Origin: Mastigocoleus sp. MO_188.B34
GTDB taxonomy: Bacteria; Cyanobacteriota; Cyanobacteriia; Cyanobacteriales; Nostocaceae
NCBI RefSeq assembly: GCF_030065675.1
Contig: NZ_JASJDK010000012.1
Coordinates: 1-64,000, forward strand
DNA length: 64,000 nt
Direction of reading: 5' to 3'
In this document: one piece after another, positions 8,205-17,040 of the stretch
How positions within the stretch are numbered: the stretch's first letter is position 1
How the letters are laid out: each line of letters opens with the position of its first letter
Translations under genes and position numbers: made by a program
Notes under the pieces: generated by a model
Databases searched by the model: none
What the model was told of the DNA's origin: nothing
The model's input: only the letters and a program-made list of their open reading frames with translations

Positions 8205-9029
8205 ATGCAAACATCTACATATTTAGCCCAAACCCCGAAAAGTAGCAATAGCAAGCCTTCAAGCCAAATAACACAGGAAGTTTTAACTAACAATCATAAC
8301 CAACAAGGTCCACCATTTTTTGTAGTGACTTCTGCAGGGCTAGCTGTATTGGTGATTGGTTTAATTATTTACGGTAAAATTCACATGAATAGACTTCAGA
8401 AACAACTGAAGTTTGAAAAATTCCGAAGTAAAGAAATAGAAAAAAAGTTTAAACTAGCTCTTGAAACCATCCGCAAAATGGAAACTAATCCCGATCTAAT
8501 TAACTCTCGGGATTTTAATTTGGATTATTTACGAATGCGGATGTCAGAAGAAGTATTCAATTTTGCGATTCTTAATCAAATCAAAATTAAAGTTAAAGAT
8601 CAAATTTCTCAAGCATTACGTCCAAGCCAAGCCCAGCAAGGAATTGTTGGAATTGCTAGCACAACTGGAAGACCAATAGATCAAACTTTTGATGTTGAGT
8701 ATGAAACTGGATTTCAAACTGAAAAAAGGGTGCTATTTCGCATTCAAATTCAGTTAATGAAATTACCAACCCAAACAACTTCTGCGACTATCAGTCAGAT
8801 TATTACTTGTATTGAAAAATATCTTAGTCCTCTTGAAGATGATGATACTTGGCAGCCGACTATTCAAGGGCGAATTGCTCATATGCACTGGGATCAAAAA
8901 GCAAAACCCACACCTTTACTAGTTTTACAACAGTCCAATGAAGGTGTTAACGTTAGTTTTCGTACGAGTCGTCCAGGAGCAGTTCCTCAAAATCAAAAAA
9001 AAGCTAAAAAATCGGGAGTTACCTGGTAA
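8205..9029 (+). CDS. Conserved single-pass membrane protein of unknown function
   Basis: A 274-residue protein that I do not recognise as a named family. A short Ser/Asn/Gln-rich N-terminus precedes one transmembrane helix (about residues 40-60, FFVVTSAGLAVLVIGLIIYG). A charged coiled-coil-like segment (LQKQLKFEKFRSKEIEKKFK) and a soluble domain of ~180 residues follow, ending in a basic tail (NQKKAKKSG). The topology suggests a membrane-anchored cytoplasmic domain. ATG 8205 is preferred over the in-frame TTG at 8160, which would add 15 residues without a clear ribosome site. It is flanked by spacers on both sides and probably monocistronic. Confidence 0.65.
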   Translation: MQTSTYLAQTPKSSNSKPSSQITQEVLTNNHNQQGPPFFVVTSAGLAVLVIGLIIYGKIHMNRLQKQLKFEKFRSKEIEKKFKLALETIRKMETNPDLINSRDFNLDYLRMRMSEEVFNFAILNQIKIKVKDQISQALRPSQAQQGIVGIASTTGRPIDQTFDVEYETGFQTEKRVLFRIQIQLMKLPTQTTSATISQIITCIEKYLSPLEDDDTWQPTIQGRIAHMHWDQKAKPTPLLVLQQSNEGVNVSFRTSRPGAVPQNQKKAKKSGVTW

Positions 9030-9229
9030 AAATTATTTTTCCTGCATCTACCAATGAAGATTAATTTACTAGAGAATCAATTTACTAGAGAATAATTTCG
9101 GCTCTATATCTAGTATTTTAAAGTCTTAAAATCGCAAATTTAGCATTATTTATTTGGACAAATTTTGTTCGCAAAATTTTGTTTGAGAAAGCTTGAAATT
9201 ATAGTCCACAAATTAACATTTAATTTGCA

Positions 9230-9937
9230 TTAATTGTTGACAGCAACATTATTATTATCACCCAATAAAATACCATCTTCCATTTCTACAATTCGATCGG
9301 CGATATCTAAAATTCGATTATCGTGGGTTACCAACAAAATTGAAGTTCCCTGTTCCTTTGCAAGACGTTGCATTAATTCCACCACATCCCGTCCTGACTG
9401 TTTATCCAAAGCTGCTGTTGGTTCATCAGCTAAAACCATTGGTGGGTTATTAACCAGAGCACGTGCGATCGCAATCCTTTGTTTTTGTCCTCCAGAAAGA
9501 TTCTCGGGATAATAATTAATGTAATTACCTAAACCAACAGCTTCTAGCATGGTAATGGATCTATTTACAGCATGATATTGGGAAACAGACTGCTTGATTT
9601 CCACCGCCATTTGAACATTTTGTCTAGCAGTTAAAAAACCCAATAGGTTATGAGCTTGAAAAATATAACCGATTTTTTGGCGAAGACTAACTAGTTTTTT
9701 CTGACTTGCTCGATATAATTCTTCTTCAAGAAAACTGAGACTACCTTCTTGTACGGAACGCAAACCACCAATTAAACTTAACAAAGTTGTTTTTCCAGAC
9801 CCAGAAGGTCCAGTCATAATAACAATTTCACCAGGGTAAATTTCTAAATTTATATCATGTAAAATCTGTCTTTTTAAAGCTCCTTTACCATAGTAGTGAT
9901 TGAGGTTTTTAATAGCTACTACTGGTTGTCGTTCCAT
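9230..9937 (-). CDS. devA: DevA-type ABC exporter ATPase
   Basis: A 235-residue ATP-binding subunit of the MacB/DevA class. It has Walker A GPSGSGKTT (about residues 43-51), Q-loop FQAHNLLGF, signature LSGGQKQRIAIARAL, Walker B VLADEPTAALD and the H-loop LLVTHDN. With the upstream devC and devB it forms an exporter that in Anabaena works with a TolC-like outer-membrane protein. The best-known devBCA exports heterocyst envelope glycolipids, but these genomes carry several paralogous sets, so the cargo here is inferred. It is the last gene of the operon, 201 bp after devC, with a 31-bp palindrome in the gap. A distal HlyD and permease make simple lipoprotein release (LolD) less likely. Confidence 0.85.
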   Translation of the reverse strand: MERQPVVAIKNLNHYYGKGALKRQILHDINLEIYPGEIVIMTGPSGSGKTTLLSLIGGLRSVQEGSLSFLEEELYRASQKKLVSLRQKIGYIFQAHNLLGFLTARQNVQMAVEIKQSVSQYHAVNRSITMLEAVGLGNYINYYPENLSGGQKQRIAIARALVNNPPMVLADEPTAALDKQSGRDVVELMQRLAKEQGTSILLVTHDNRILDIADRIVEMEDGILLGDNNNVAVNN

Positions 9938-10103
9938 AATACCTCAAATAATATAATACTCAGAGATTAATACCTATGATTGACCCAAATCAAAGTATGA
10001 ATATTATTGTTTGATATCTTCAAATACTTTACTGTTTGCATTTAACATTTTTGCCTAAATATCAGTTATTAGTTTATGGCTTGTGCCACGCCCTTACGGG
10101 CTA

Positions 10104-10134
10104 CAGTTATCAGTTCACTGTGAACTGATAACTG
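10104..10134. repeat. 31-bp near-perfect palindrome between devC and devA
   Basis: CAGTTATCAGTTCAC, one T, then its exact reverse complement. It begins 4 bp downstream of the devC stop codon, inside the devBCA operon. It could be an intra-operon RNA stem-loop (attenuation, mRNA processing or 3'-end stabilisation), or simply two fused units of the TTATCAGTT repeats also seen near 7850 and 8069-8128. No T-run follows on the minus strand. Confidence 0.65.
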
Positions 10135-10138
10135 TTCA

Positions 10139-11296
10139 TTAAAAAATATCTGCAGGGTCAGCATAACGCAATTTGCGTACTGCAATTACACCAGAAGTAA
10201 AGCACATAAAAATAGTTATTACTAATACTCCAAAAGCACGAGATAAAGTCATAAATATTGGTAATAAAGTTGCTGCTCTTGCTTGTTGATATAAAAATAA
10301 AGCTGAAGCAATTCCAGGTAAATAACCTATTAAAGCTAAAATCAGTGCTTCTTGAAGAATTACAGTTAATAGATATTTTTGCGTATAACCTATTGCTTTT
10401 AAAGTTGCATATTCTGCTAAATGGTCTGCGACTTCAGTATAAAGTATCTGGTAAACAATGACAGTTCCAACAATGAATCCCATCACAGTTCCCAAGGAAA
10501 AAATAAATCCAATTGCTGTGTTAGTAGCCCAATAATTTCGTTCAAAATCAATAAATTCTTGCTTAGTCAATACTCTGATATCATCCTTTAAATAACCTTT
10601 CAAAGTACGTTTAACTAAATTGGAATCAACTCCAGGTTTTAATTTAATTAAACCAATTTGAATTAATCCTCTTTGTCGAGAATTGAATATCCGTAAAAAA
10701 TTTACATCGCTAGTAATGAGATTTCCATCAGCACCAAAAGAAGCACCTAAAGTAAATAAACCGGCGACCCTAACCAATCTTCTTCTAACTTCAGCCTTAA
10801 CAGTTTTTCCTTTTTCAAATTCTCGAGAAATGGGACCATATTCCTGTCTGGAAGTTTTATCGAATAAAACAACATCAGGCTGTTTCAGATTATTTAAATT
10901 AGTTTGATTAACACCCGTCAAATTTAAGATTTTAGATTCGGGGTTAAATCCAATTACCAAAAGATTGCGCGGAATTCCATTAACGGGATTTTTCCAGCTG
11001 GTGTAGTCCAGATATATCGGATGTACAGATTGAACCTGCTGTAAGTCTAGAGCTTTATATAACCGTCGTTGGGAAAAGCTTTTCATTGCTAATAAAGCAG
11101 TAGATTGACGGCTAATTAAAACAATATCTCCCTGCAAACTTTGGTGAAAACGAACATTACTGTAATACAGTGAATCTCGGAAACCCAACTGCATAAACAT
11201 CAAGATATCTGCAAAAGCAATTCCTGCTAATGCGATCGCCAAACGAGTTTTTTCTCGCGTTAACTGTAACCAAGCAAGGGGTATTTTTTGGAGCAT
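10139..11296 (-). CDS. devC: DevC-type ABC exporter permease (FtsX/MacB-like)
   Basis: A 385-residue integral membrane protein with the DevC/MacB layout. TM1 lies near residues 20-40 (LAIALAGIAFADILMFMQLG), a ~200-residue extracytoplasmic domain follows, and three C-terminal TM helices (about 255-285, 310-340, 350-375) make up the FtsX domain. The start is placed at ATG 11296 (MLQKIPLAWLQL). The frame stays open upstream to 11434, but those 46 codons are a translation of heptamer repeats (ITHYSLLLTPYSLLFTPYS) and cannot be real coding sequence. It lies downstream of devB with a 181-bp repeat-filled gap and partners DevA and DevB. Confidence 0.85.
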   Translation of the reverse strand: MLQKIPLAWLQLTREKTRLAIALAGIAFADILMFMQLGFRDSLYYSNVRFHQSLQGDIVLISRQSTALLAMKSFSQRRLYKALDLQQVQSVHPIYLDYTSWKNPVNGIPRNLLVIGFNPESKILNLTGVNQTNLNNLKQPDVVLFDKTSRQEYGPISREFEKGKTVKAEVRRRLVRVAGLFTLGASFGADGNLITSDVNFLRIFNSRQRGLIQIGLIKLKPGVDSNLVKRTLKGYLKDDIRVLTKQEFIDFERNYWATNTAIGFIFSLGTVMGFIVGTVIVYQILYTEVADHLAEYATLKAIGYTQKYLLTVILQEALILALIGYLPGIASALFLYQQARAATLLPIFMTLSRAFGVLVITIFMCFTSGVIAVRKLRYADPADIF

Positions 11297-11306
11297 TGGG
11301 AATGAT

Positions 11307-11475
11307 GAGTAAGGAGTAAAAAGTAAGGAGTAAGGAGTAAGGAGTAAGGAGTAATGAGTAATGTTAGCGCCTAGCGTTAGCGTACCGTAGGTATTGCGCA
11401 CAGTAAGAAGTAATAGGGGATTAGCAATTACCAATTACCAATTACCGATTACCAATTACCAATTACCGATTACCA
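11307..11475. repeat. Two heptamer arrays in the devB-devC gap
   Basis: Tandem GTAAGGA-type heptamers occupy about 11307-11362, and ATTACCA/ATTACCG heptamers about 11424-11475, filling nearly all of the spacer inside the devBCA operon. They belong to the short tandemly repeated repetitive sequences typical of filamentous cyanobacteria. The arrays read through as an artefactual extension of devC. Confidence 0.85.
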
Positions 11476-11477
11476 AA

Positions 11478-12902
11478 TCAAATAAATATTTCGACAACAA
11501 CTTTGGAATTGGTTAAACCAGCAACTTTCTTACTGTCATTTTCAGACAAAGCAATTTTCACTTCTACAACTCTTGCATCAACATCTGCAGCAGGATCTGT
11601 ACTCAGTACGTCTCTTTTACCTACTTGTCTTCCTATTTCGGTAACTCTTCCCTGTAACTGTCCGTTAAAAGAGCCATTATCACTGCTGATACTTACTTTT
11701 TGACCAACACGAACTTTATTAATGCTATCTTCTGGTACTTCTGCAACAGCAGTCATTTGGTCAGTTCTTCCAACCTCAGCAATACTTTCCGTACCAATAC
11801 TTTCTCCCGGTCTGGTATTGATTTGCAAAACCTCTCCAGATATTGGTGTTTTGATATAACTCAATTTCACACCTGCTTCTGCTCTTCTCACTGCTGCGAT
11901 CGCATTATTTACTTGTGCTTGAGCAACTTGGATGTCAACGGGACTAACATCTCGAATTCGATTGAGTTTGGCGGTTTCTTCGTTAATTTGGTTTTGCAAG
12001 GTTGCTATTGTCTTTGCACGAATAGCTCTAGCTTCTGCTAGTTGCTCTCGTATTATTGCAACAGTTTTTGCTTGATTGGCTCTAGCTTGGACTAATTGTT
12101 GTCGCAAACTAGCGATGATTTGAGTGCGACTTGCTCGAGTTTCTGCTAATTGTTGAGTTGCTGTAACTGCAGTTAAACGAGTACGTTCAAAGTCTTGTCG
12201 GGAAATTGCTCCTTCCCGATATAAATTTTGATATCGTCTCAATTCGACTTGGGCGTTACGTTGTTCTGCTAAAATGCGGGCGACAGTAGCAGTCAAAGCG
12301 TTGCGTTGTCCTTCTAGCTCTACCGCAAGTCTCTCTACTGTTGCTTGTTGAACTAATCTTTCCCCTTGTAATTCCACTTGTAGTCGAGTCACAGTTGCTT
12401 GCTGGGCGTTTCTTTCCGCACCTAATTGGGCTCTCAACCTGTTTACAACTGCAATTTGAGCTTCAATATCTCTGGGGGAAACAGTTCTAATACTTACCAA
12501 ATTAGCACGGCTTTCTTGCAATTTTGCCCTAGCTTCTGACAATACTGCTTGCTTTGTCGAAAGGTTATCTAAAATTGCGATGGTTTCGCCTTTTTCTATA
12601 CTTTGTCCTTCTCGAACTAAAACTCGATCTACCCTAGAAACGGCTTCTAATCCGGAGGAAGGAGCGGATAATTTAATTACTTTCCCTGTGGGTTCCAAGC
12701 GCCCAATTGCATTAACACTAATTGTAGCTGGTGCAGTGGGAGTTACCGATACGCCGGTCATTGTTTTGAGTTGCTCAACTTTAGCCGTAGCAAGTATTCC
12801 TGCAGCGACAACTATGGGTAAAGTTAAAGCAATGACCCACCACAACTTGGATTTTCCTAGAGATTCCTCATTCTGTCTTGGACTTTCACCCAACCTTGAC
12901 AT
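11478..12902 (-). CDS. devB: DevB-type periplasmic adaptor (HlyD/membrane-fusion protein)
   Basis: A 474-residue membrane-fusion protein. A short cytoplasmic lead precedes one TM helix (about residues 21-43, WWVIALTLPIVVAAGILATA). A lipoyl half-domain (GRLEPTGKVIKLSAPSSG and VLVREGQSIEKGETIAILDN), a very long alpha-helical coiled-coil hairpin (about 120-335, rich in QLAEARA/QATVTRLQ heptads), the second lipoyl half (SGEVLQINTRPGESIG) and a beta-barrel domain follow. It should bridge the DevC/DevA inner-membrane complex to a TolC-type channel. It is the first gene of devB-devC-devA. No NtcA-like GTA-N8-TAC motif was found in the 713 bp upstream by eye. Confidence 0.88.
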   Translation of the reverse strand: MSRLGESPRQNEESLGKSKLWWVIALTLPIVVAAGILATAKVEQLKTMTGVSVTPTAPATISVNAIGRLEPTGKVIKLSAPSSGLEAVSRVDRVLVREGQSIEKGETIAILDNLSTKQAVLSEARAKLQESRANLVSIRTVSPRDIEAQIAVVNRLRAQLGAERNAQQATVTRLQVELQGERLVQQATVERLAVELEGQRNALTATVARILAEQRNAQVELRRYQNLYREGAISRQDFERTRLTAVTATQQLAETRASRTQIIASLRQQLVQARANQAKTVAIIREQLAEARAIRAKTIATLQNQINEETAKLNRIRDVSPVDIQVAQAQVNNAIAAVRRAEAGVKLSYIKTPISGEVLQINTRPGESIGTESIAEVGRTDQMTAVAEVPEDSINKVRVGQKVSISSDNGSFNGQLQGRVTEIGRQVGKRDVLSTDPAADVDARVVEVKIALSENDSKKVAGLTNSKVVVEIFI

Positions 12903-13131
12903 GGTTATTATCTATAAGTCTGATGTGTGTTGATGAAAGCAAAAAAGTTAATTGGAACCAACAAAATTATTTAGTATGAGTTACGAATTTACTGCTTTAA
13001 TATCAATATTTAGTTAGATGAAAATCACACCAATCTAACTAGATATTCGACGAGTAAATCACATAGTTAAATTATTTTTTGCTGATTTATATCATAATTC
13101 GAATGTGTGTTTTTCAGATTTCAACGTCATA

Positions 13132-13238
13132 TATAGCAGTCATATTTGATTTGTGAACAGATAAACTCTGTAGAGACGCGACATGTCGCGTCTCTACAAT
13201 ATTGATTTTTACCACACAAATGATTTAGGATTGCTATA
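13132..13238. mobile_element. 107-bp symmetrical TATAGC-ended element with central palindrome
   Basis: Its ends are TATAGCAGTC on the left and GGATTGCTATA on the right (reverse complement TATAGCAATCC). TTTGTG segments near both ends extend an imperfect inverted repeat to about 25 bp. A 28-bp perfect palindrome (13170-13197) sits exactly at the centre. It has no coding capacity and shares TATAGC termini with the elements at 494, 1311, 3814 and 58508. Confidence 0.75.
13170..13197. repeat. 28-bp perfect palindrome (GTAGAGACG family), copy 2
   Basis: Identical to 2420-2447. Here it forms the centre of the 107-bp TATAGC-ended element. Confidence 0.85.
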
Positions 13239-13546
13239 GAACAACTAACAGCTAACAACTATCTACATTTTTTGACATTGAAACTACATCATCCAAATTA
13301 GGATATTAACCCAGATTACCAACTTAATTTATCAACACTCTCTCACAACCAAAAATATAATATCGAGTTGGTTTAATCTGATTCAATTAAACAATAGATT
13401 AAAGTATAGACAGCTTCAATATCCAATTCGGTTAGCCGCGAACAAATATTCTTATTTGTAATTAAAATTTTATTTGATGGCTAATTAATTATAAATAATA
13501 ATTTTATTTTATTTGAATATTATTTTATTTATTTAAATCCGCTTAA

Positions 13547-13576
13547 CCCCATCTGATTTAAAAATTTGAGATGGGG
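13547..13576 (-). terminator. Likely pcyA terminator hairpin
   Basis: CCCCATCT and AGATGGGG form a perfect 8-bp stem with a 14-nt AT-rich loop, 40 bp downstream of the pcyA stop. The following minus-strand sequence (TTAAGCGG) has no strong T-run, so efficiency is uncertain. Confidence 0.5.
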
Positions 13577-13615
13577 ACTGTGCGGTAGATTTATGCTAAC
13601 CCTCTTCCCCAACAA

Positions 13616-14353
13616 TTATTTTGGTAGGTCGAATAAAACCGTACTCATATAATGTTCAGCCCAACTAGAACCGAAAGCTTTTTCTAATACACGTCTGGTT
13701 TTATCATTTTTTTGCTGCTTAGCGCAGTAATTACGCTGTCCACTCAGAATTTGAATCATTTTTTCTGGTGGTACGGGGTCGGAATTCACAGCTTGATCAC
13801 AGTGAATTTCCAAAAACGACTTAACGCGGGAAAGAAACATTGTTTCTTCTTCCCCAGAAGCAGGACGGACAAAAACACAATAATCCGAAAAAATATCTCC
13901 CCATTCTGGTAAAGCACGTGGCTGAGAAAATTCAACGGCAGGTAACATTGAAAGTTCTTTAGAATAGGATGGTGTTAAACTACGTCCTGAACTTACCGGA
14001 GATAGGTCTACTACAGCAGCACTAATTTGACCTCTACCCCCAATTAAGTCGCAGCCAAACATTGGTAATTCGTATTCCGGACGGGGAAACATCACACAAT
14101 GTAAAATATCAAGCATATTGCCAACCCTAGCCAATTCCATATGCATTTTTCGGAACTGGGGTGCTTGATAGCATTTGTTCTCAATTTTCAGTTTTTCACC
14201 TTCCAATTTACCTTCGACATAACCTAATTCAGCCGGTAAATGGTAAGGAGAGATATCCAGATACTGATGCCAAACAGCTTCGATAGTATCAGCTAATTGA
14301 CGAATCAAGGGATGTTGTTGTTCGCGCAGGGAGGAAGTAGAAGTACTCGACAT
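13616..14353 (-). CDS. pcyA: Phycocyanobilin:ferredoxin oxidoreductase PcyA
   Basis: This enzyme makes phycocyanobilin, the chromophore of phycobiliproteins and cyanobacterial phytochromes, by four-electron reduction of biliverdin IXalpha with reduced ferredoxin. The 245-residue protein has the typical core QAPQFRKMHMELARVG and LDILHCVMFPRP followed by MFGCDLIGG. By spacing, Glu73, His85 and Asp102 correspond to the catalytic Glu76/His88/Asp105 of Synechocystis PcyA, and His71 to His74. Length is normal. ATG 14353 (MSSTSTSS) is chosen over an in-frame TTG at 14365. It is probably monocistronic, with a hairpin downstream at 13547-13576. The enzyme acts in the cytosol next to the phycobilisome assembly pathway. 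Confidence 0.95.
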   Translation of the reverse strand: MSSTSTSSLREQQHPLIRQLADTIEAVWHQYLDISPYHLPAELGYVEGKLEGEKLKIENKCYQAPQFRKMHMELARVGNMLDILHCVMFPRPEYELPMFGCDLIGGRGQISAAVVDLSPVSSGRSLTPSYSKELSMLPAVEFSQPRALPEWGDIFSDYCVFVRPASGEEETMFLSRVKSFLEIHCDQAVNSDPVPPEKMIQILSGQRNYCAKQQKNDKTRRVLEKAFGSSWAEHYMSTVLFDLPK

Positions 14354-14722
14354 ATCCAATTTCAATCCCCAAGCGGGATTAGTTTAGTATAAGGTCGTAG
14401 CCTACTGTGAGGCTAAAGAAAAAGTGTGAAAGGACGTTATCCTTGTTAAATACACAAGAAAACGACAACAGGGGAGCGTTAGAGAGATTATCATCTATCA
14501 TAAATCCCAGAACGCACTAATTTTTTCAATTTTTCATTTAACCTTCTTAAACCGAACATCGAACGGTTTATATGTAACTGCTTTTTAACCCCTCTGATTT
14601 AAATCTATGGGTAATTTACAGCGAATTAATTAGTAATTCTCAACTAGTTATTAATTTTCAAATAACTCATAATCCTTGAATAATTAATAATTCTTAATGA
14701 ATTATTGTTAATTAATTATTAT
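14354..14722. other. Spacer without recognisable features
   Basis: 369 bp of AT-rich DNA between the pcyA start and the end of the ABC ATPase gene. It should contain the pcyA promoter. No repeat family, RNA gene or small ORF could be supported. Confidence 0.4.
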
Positions 14723-15397
14723 TTATGTCACGGGTTGAGGTGTTGTGACTCTATTTTGTAATGTTTGAGGATCCACTGCTGTTAACTCACCTTGTTTCAA
14801 AGTCCAGGAGAAATCAGCGATGTGTAATAAGTCGCCGGCATCGTGGGTTACAACTAATAATGTCCAATGTTGTTTGAGTTTACCCAGTAAGCTTACCAAT
14901 TGTCGGCGCATAGACCAATCTAAACCAGCAGTTGGTTCATCTAATAGTAATAAATGTGGCTGACGAATTAGTTGCACAGCCAAAGCCAAACGTCGTTGTT
15001 GACCTCCACTTAATGCATGGGGAGAAGATGATAGAGATAAATGTCCCAACCCCACCTCATTTAATGTTAGTTTAACCCGCTCCAAACCCAGTTCCGGATG
15101 TCCCAAACGTAATTCTTCTAAAACCGTTTTTCCACAAAAGTGACGTTCGGGAAACTGAAATACCAAGCCAGCTAATTGCTGTAATTGTTCAGTGCTGAGT
15201 TCTTGCTCCCGCCAAAATAAAGAACCTGATGTGGGTTCGGCTAACCCGGAAAGAATTTCTAGTAAAGTACTTTTACCAGAACCACTTGGTCCAATAATTA
15301 AACCCAATTTTTGAGGTGGTAAATCCAGGTTAATAGATTTTAATATTGGTGTCTGAGAAGCTGCGGGATGATAAACTAATTTTCTAAGATGGAGCAT
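14723..15397 (-). CDS. ABC ATPase of the energy-coupling-factor (EcfA/CbiO-like) type
   Basis: A 224-residue nucleotide-binding protein with Walker A GPSGSGKST (about 37-45), a Q-loop VFQFPERHF typical of ECF ATPases (the FPE motif), signature LSGGQQRRLALAVQL, Walker B LLLLDEPTAGLD and the H-loop VVTHD. ECF transporters import vitamins or Co/Ni ions and need a T-component (EcfT) and a substrate-binding S-component; neither is next to it. It could be an orphan ATPase shared between modules, or it could serve a cyanobacterial membrane partner elsewhere. It starts at ATG 15397; no operon partner is visible on the same strand. Confidence 0.8.
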   Translation of the reverse strand: MLHLRKLVYHPAASQTPILKSINLDLPPQKLGLIIGPSGSGKSTLLEILSGLAEPTSGSLFWREQELSTEQLQQLAGLVFQFPERHFCGKTVLEELRLGHPELGLERVKLTLNEVGLGHLSLSSSPHALSGGQQRRLALAVQLIRQPHLLLLDEPTAGLDWSMRRQLVSLLGKLKQHWTLLVVTHDAGDLLHIADFSWTLKQGELTAVDPQTLQNRVTTPQPVT

Positions 15398-15630
15398 TTG
15401 TTAAGATTACCAAAAGTTAGGGATTTACTTATAACTACACTACGGAAAACTCTCGAATCCCGAAAAATTTCATAGCCCATTACCTAAACTAGCACTCTCC
15501 ATCTAGTAACGGGAAATATTTATTGTGAAATATCCTAATATTTTCTCAAATTAGTTATTGTTTCCCCTACTACCAAGAATTTTTAATTATGCAGATAAAT
15601 TTACTTAATTAGAAAAAATTATTGATTTTT

Positions 15631-15670
15631 AATAGGGAATAGGGAATAGGGAATAGGGAACAGGGAACAG
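15631..15670. repeat. Heptamer array (GGGAATA)
   Basis: Five to six tandem GGGAATA/GGGAACA heptamers in the 540-bp spacer upstream of the secreted TPR gene. No other feature was recognised in that spacer. Confidence 0.85.
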
Positions 15671-15939
15671 AAAGTAAAAAATAATTTTGGGAACCACGAA
15701 TCAAGCGATAAGAGTCACATTGAAGAGAAAGTAAAAAAATCGCCAACATTCAGGAGAATATTTTTTATAGTTCAATAATTTGTCATTCACAGGACTAACG
15801 CATCCAGACAGATAAAATGCCTGTAATCTTCTGTTTCATGTTCCCTGTAACTGAAACCCTGATTTTTTGTTTTCATTGCGTAAGTTCTAACTCAATAATA
15901 TATAAGACTTTAGGAACAGTAATTATCCTGCTGTCAAAA

Positions 15940-16899
15940 ATGAACAAGAAAAAACTATTTCCACGAGTATTATTTCCACAAGCACTGTGTTCACAAACAC
16001 TATCATCTGTGAAACCTATTGCTTGGTCTAAAATCGCAATTGCAGCCGTAATCGCTAGTAATATTTGGATTAATCCGGCTTTAGGTGCAGATCCATTCCG
16101 TACCCAAAAGCCACGTAATATCGGCAATCAAACAGAAGCTGCATTTAACGCTATTTTCCAAAAAGGGAATTATAAACAAGCCCAAAAGTACGTCAAAGAA
16201 GCAATTCGCGACGAACCTGATGAACCCCTGGGATACGCAATTAAAGCATCCTTAGCATACACTTCCAATGATGTTTCCACACTAGCAAACTACAGCAAAA
16301 AAACTCTGCAAACGGCTAAAAGTTTGATTGCTAAAGACCCCTTACGCGGTAACATATATGCTGCTGTCGGTCATTTTTTGGAAGGTTCGGTTATCTTACT
16401 CCAAGATGGTACAGTCAAAGGCGCACCTCAAGCGTTGAGAAGATTGCGCCAAGTTTATGGACATTTAGAACGAGCCGAATCAATATCTCCCCGCGACCCA
16501 GAATTGAACTTACTTAAGGGGTATATGGATTTGATGTTGGCTGTAAATTTGCCATTTTCCGACCCGGAACAGGCGATTCAGCGTTTGCAACAAAATGCTG
16601 GTCCTCAGTACTTAGTAGATCGGGGAATCGCTATTGCTTATCGGGATTTAAAAAAATACGATCGCGCATTGGGATATGTAGACCGTGCTTTAAAAGCTAC
16701 AGCAGAAAATCCGGAGTTGTATTATTTGAAAGCCCAAATTTTGCGGGAGCAAGGTCAGCGTAAAAATAATCGAGAAATGATCCAAGAAGCAGTAAAGTTC
16801 TTCGACCAAGCTTTAGAGAAGAAAAATCAGCTTCCAGAGCGCATGGTTAAACAAATTGCTCGGGAACGTCGCAGAACATCTGAAAGACTTGCAAGATGA
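15940..16899 (+). CDS. Secreted TPR protein (Sll0314/Alr1548-like)
   Basis: A 319-residue protein with a basic start (MNKKKLFPR) and a hydrophobic core (about 30-48, IAIAAVIASNIWINPALGA) ending in an ALGAD cleavage-like site. It is probably exported to the periplasm or thylakoid lumen. The mature part is all-helical with TPR-like units (FNAIFQKGNYKQAQKYVKEAI, LVDRGIAIAYRDLKKYDRALGYVDRAL) and a basic C-terminus. ATG 15940 is preferred: the upstream in-frame codons from 15817 encode a second hydrophobic, Cys/Phe-rich stretch that looks untranslated. It resembles a conserved cyanobacterial TPR family typified by Sll0314; that family name is from memory and its function is unknown to me. Confidence 0.7.
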   Translation: MNKKKLFPRVLFPQALCSQTLSSVKPIAWSKIAIAAVIASNIWINPALGADPFRTQKPRNIGNQTEAAFNAIFQKGNYKQAQKYVKEAIRDEPDEPLGYAIKASLAYTSNDVSTLANYSKKTLQTAKSLIAKDPLRGNIYAAVGHFLEGSVILLQDGTVKGAPQALRRLRQVYGHLERAESISPRDPELNLLKGYMDLMLAVNLPFSDPEQAIQRLQQNAGPQYLVDRGIAIAYRDLKKYDRALGYVDRALKATAENPELYYLKAQILREQGQRKNNREMIQEAVKFFDQALEKKNQLPERMVKQIARERRRTSERLAR

Positions 16900-17013
16900 A
16901 TTTAAAATTTAGTTGAAAACTTAAAAGTTAAAAACTTAGTGGATTGGTTGACGGTTGATCGGTTAAACGGTTCTCAAACTAAGGAATGTGGATTCAATAA
17001 AGTACAAAAGTAT

Positions 17014-17040
17014 GGTGCTGTTAGCATCGCGTAACGCACC
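17014..17040. repeat. TAACGCACC hairpin repeat, copy 2
   Basis: GGTGCTGTTA and TAACGCACC, 27 bp like the copy at 3641. It lies in the spacer between the TPR and DUF3531 genes. Confidence 0.65.

Larger units (their letters stand above)
12903..13615. other. 713-bp AT-rich spacer upstream of devB
   Basis: It contains the 107-bp inverted-repeat element (13132-13238), then a very AT-rich stretch (13430-13540) and the pcyA terminator hairpin. The devB promoter must be on its left side, but no convincing -35/-10 pair could be chosen. No small ORF is supported. Confidence 0.5.

Noticed and set aside
11297-11434. 46-residue N-terminal extension of DevC
   Set aside because: It is a direct translation of heptamer repeats (SLLLTPYSLLFTPYS) and lies upstream of a normal DevC start.
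12903-13615. NtcA site (GTA-N8-TAC) upstream of devB
   Set aside because: Scanning by eye found only mismatched or wrongly spaced candidates (for example GTATGAGTTAC with 5-nt spacing).
15817-15939. Upstream N-terminal extension of the secreted TPR protein
   Set aside because: It adds a second Cys/Phe-rich hydrophobic stretch in front of a complete signal peptide, so the start at 15940 is preferred.
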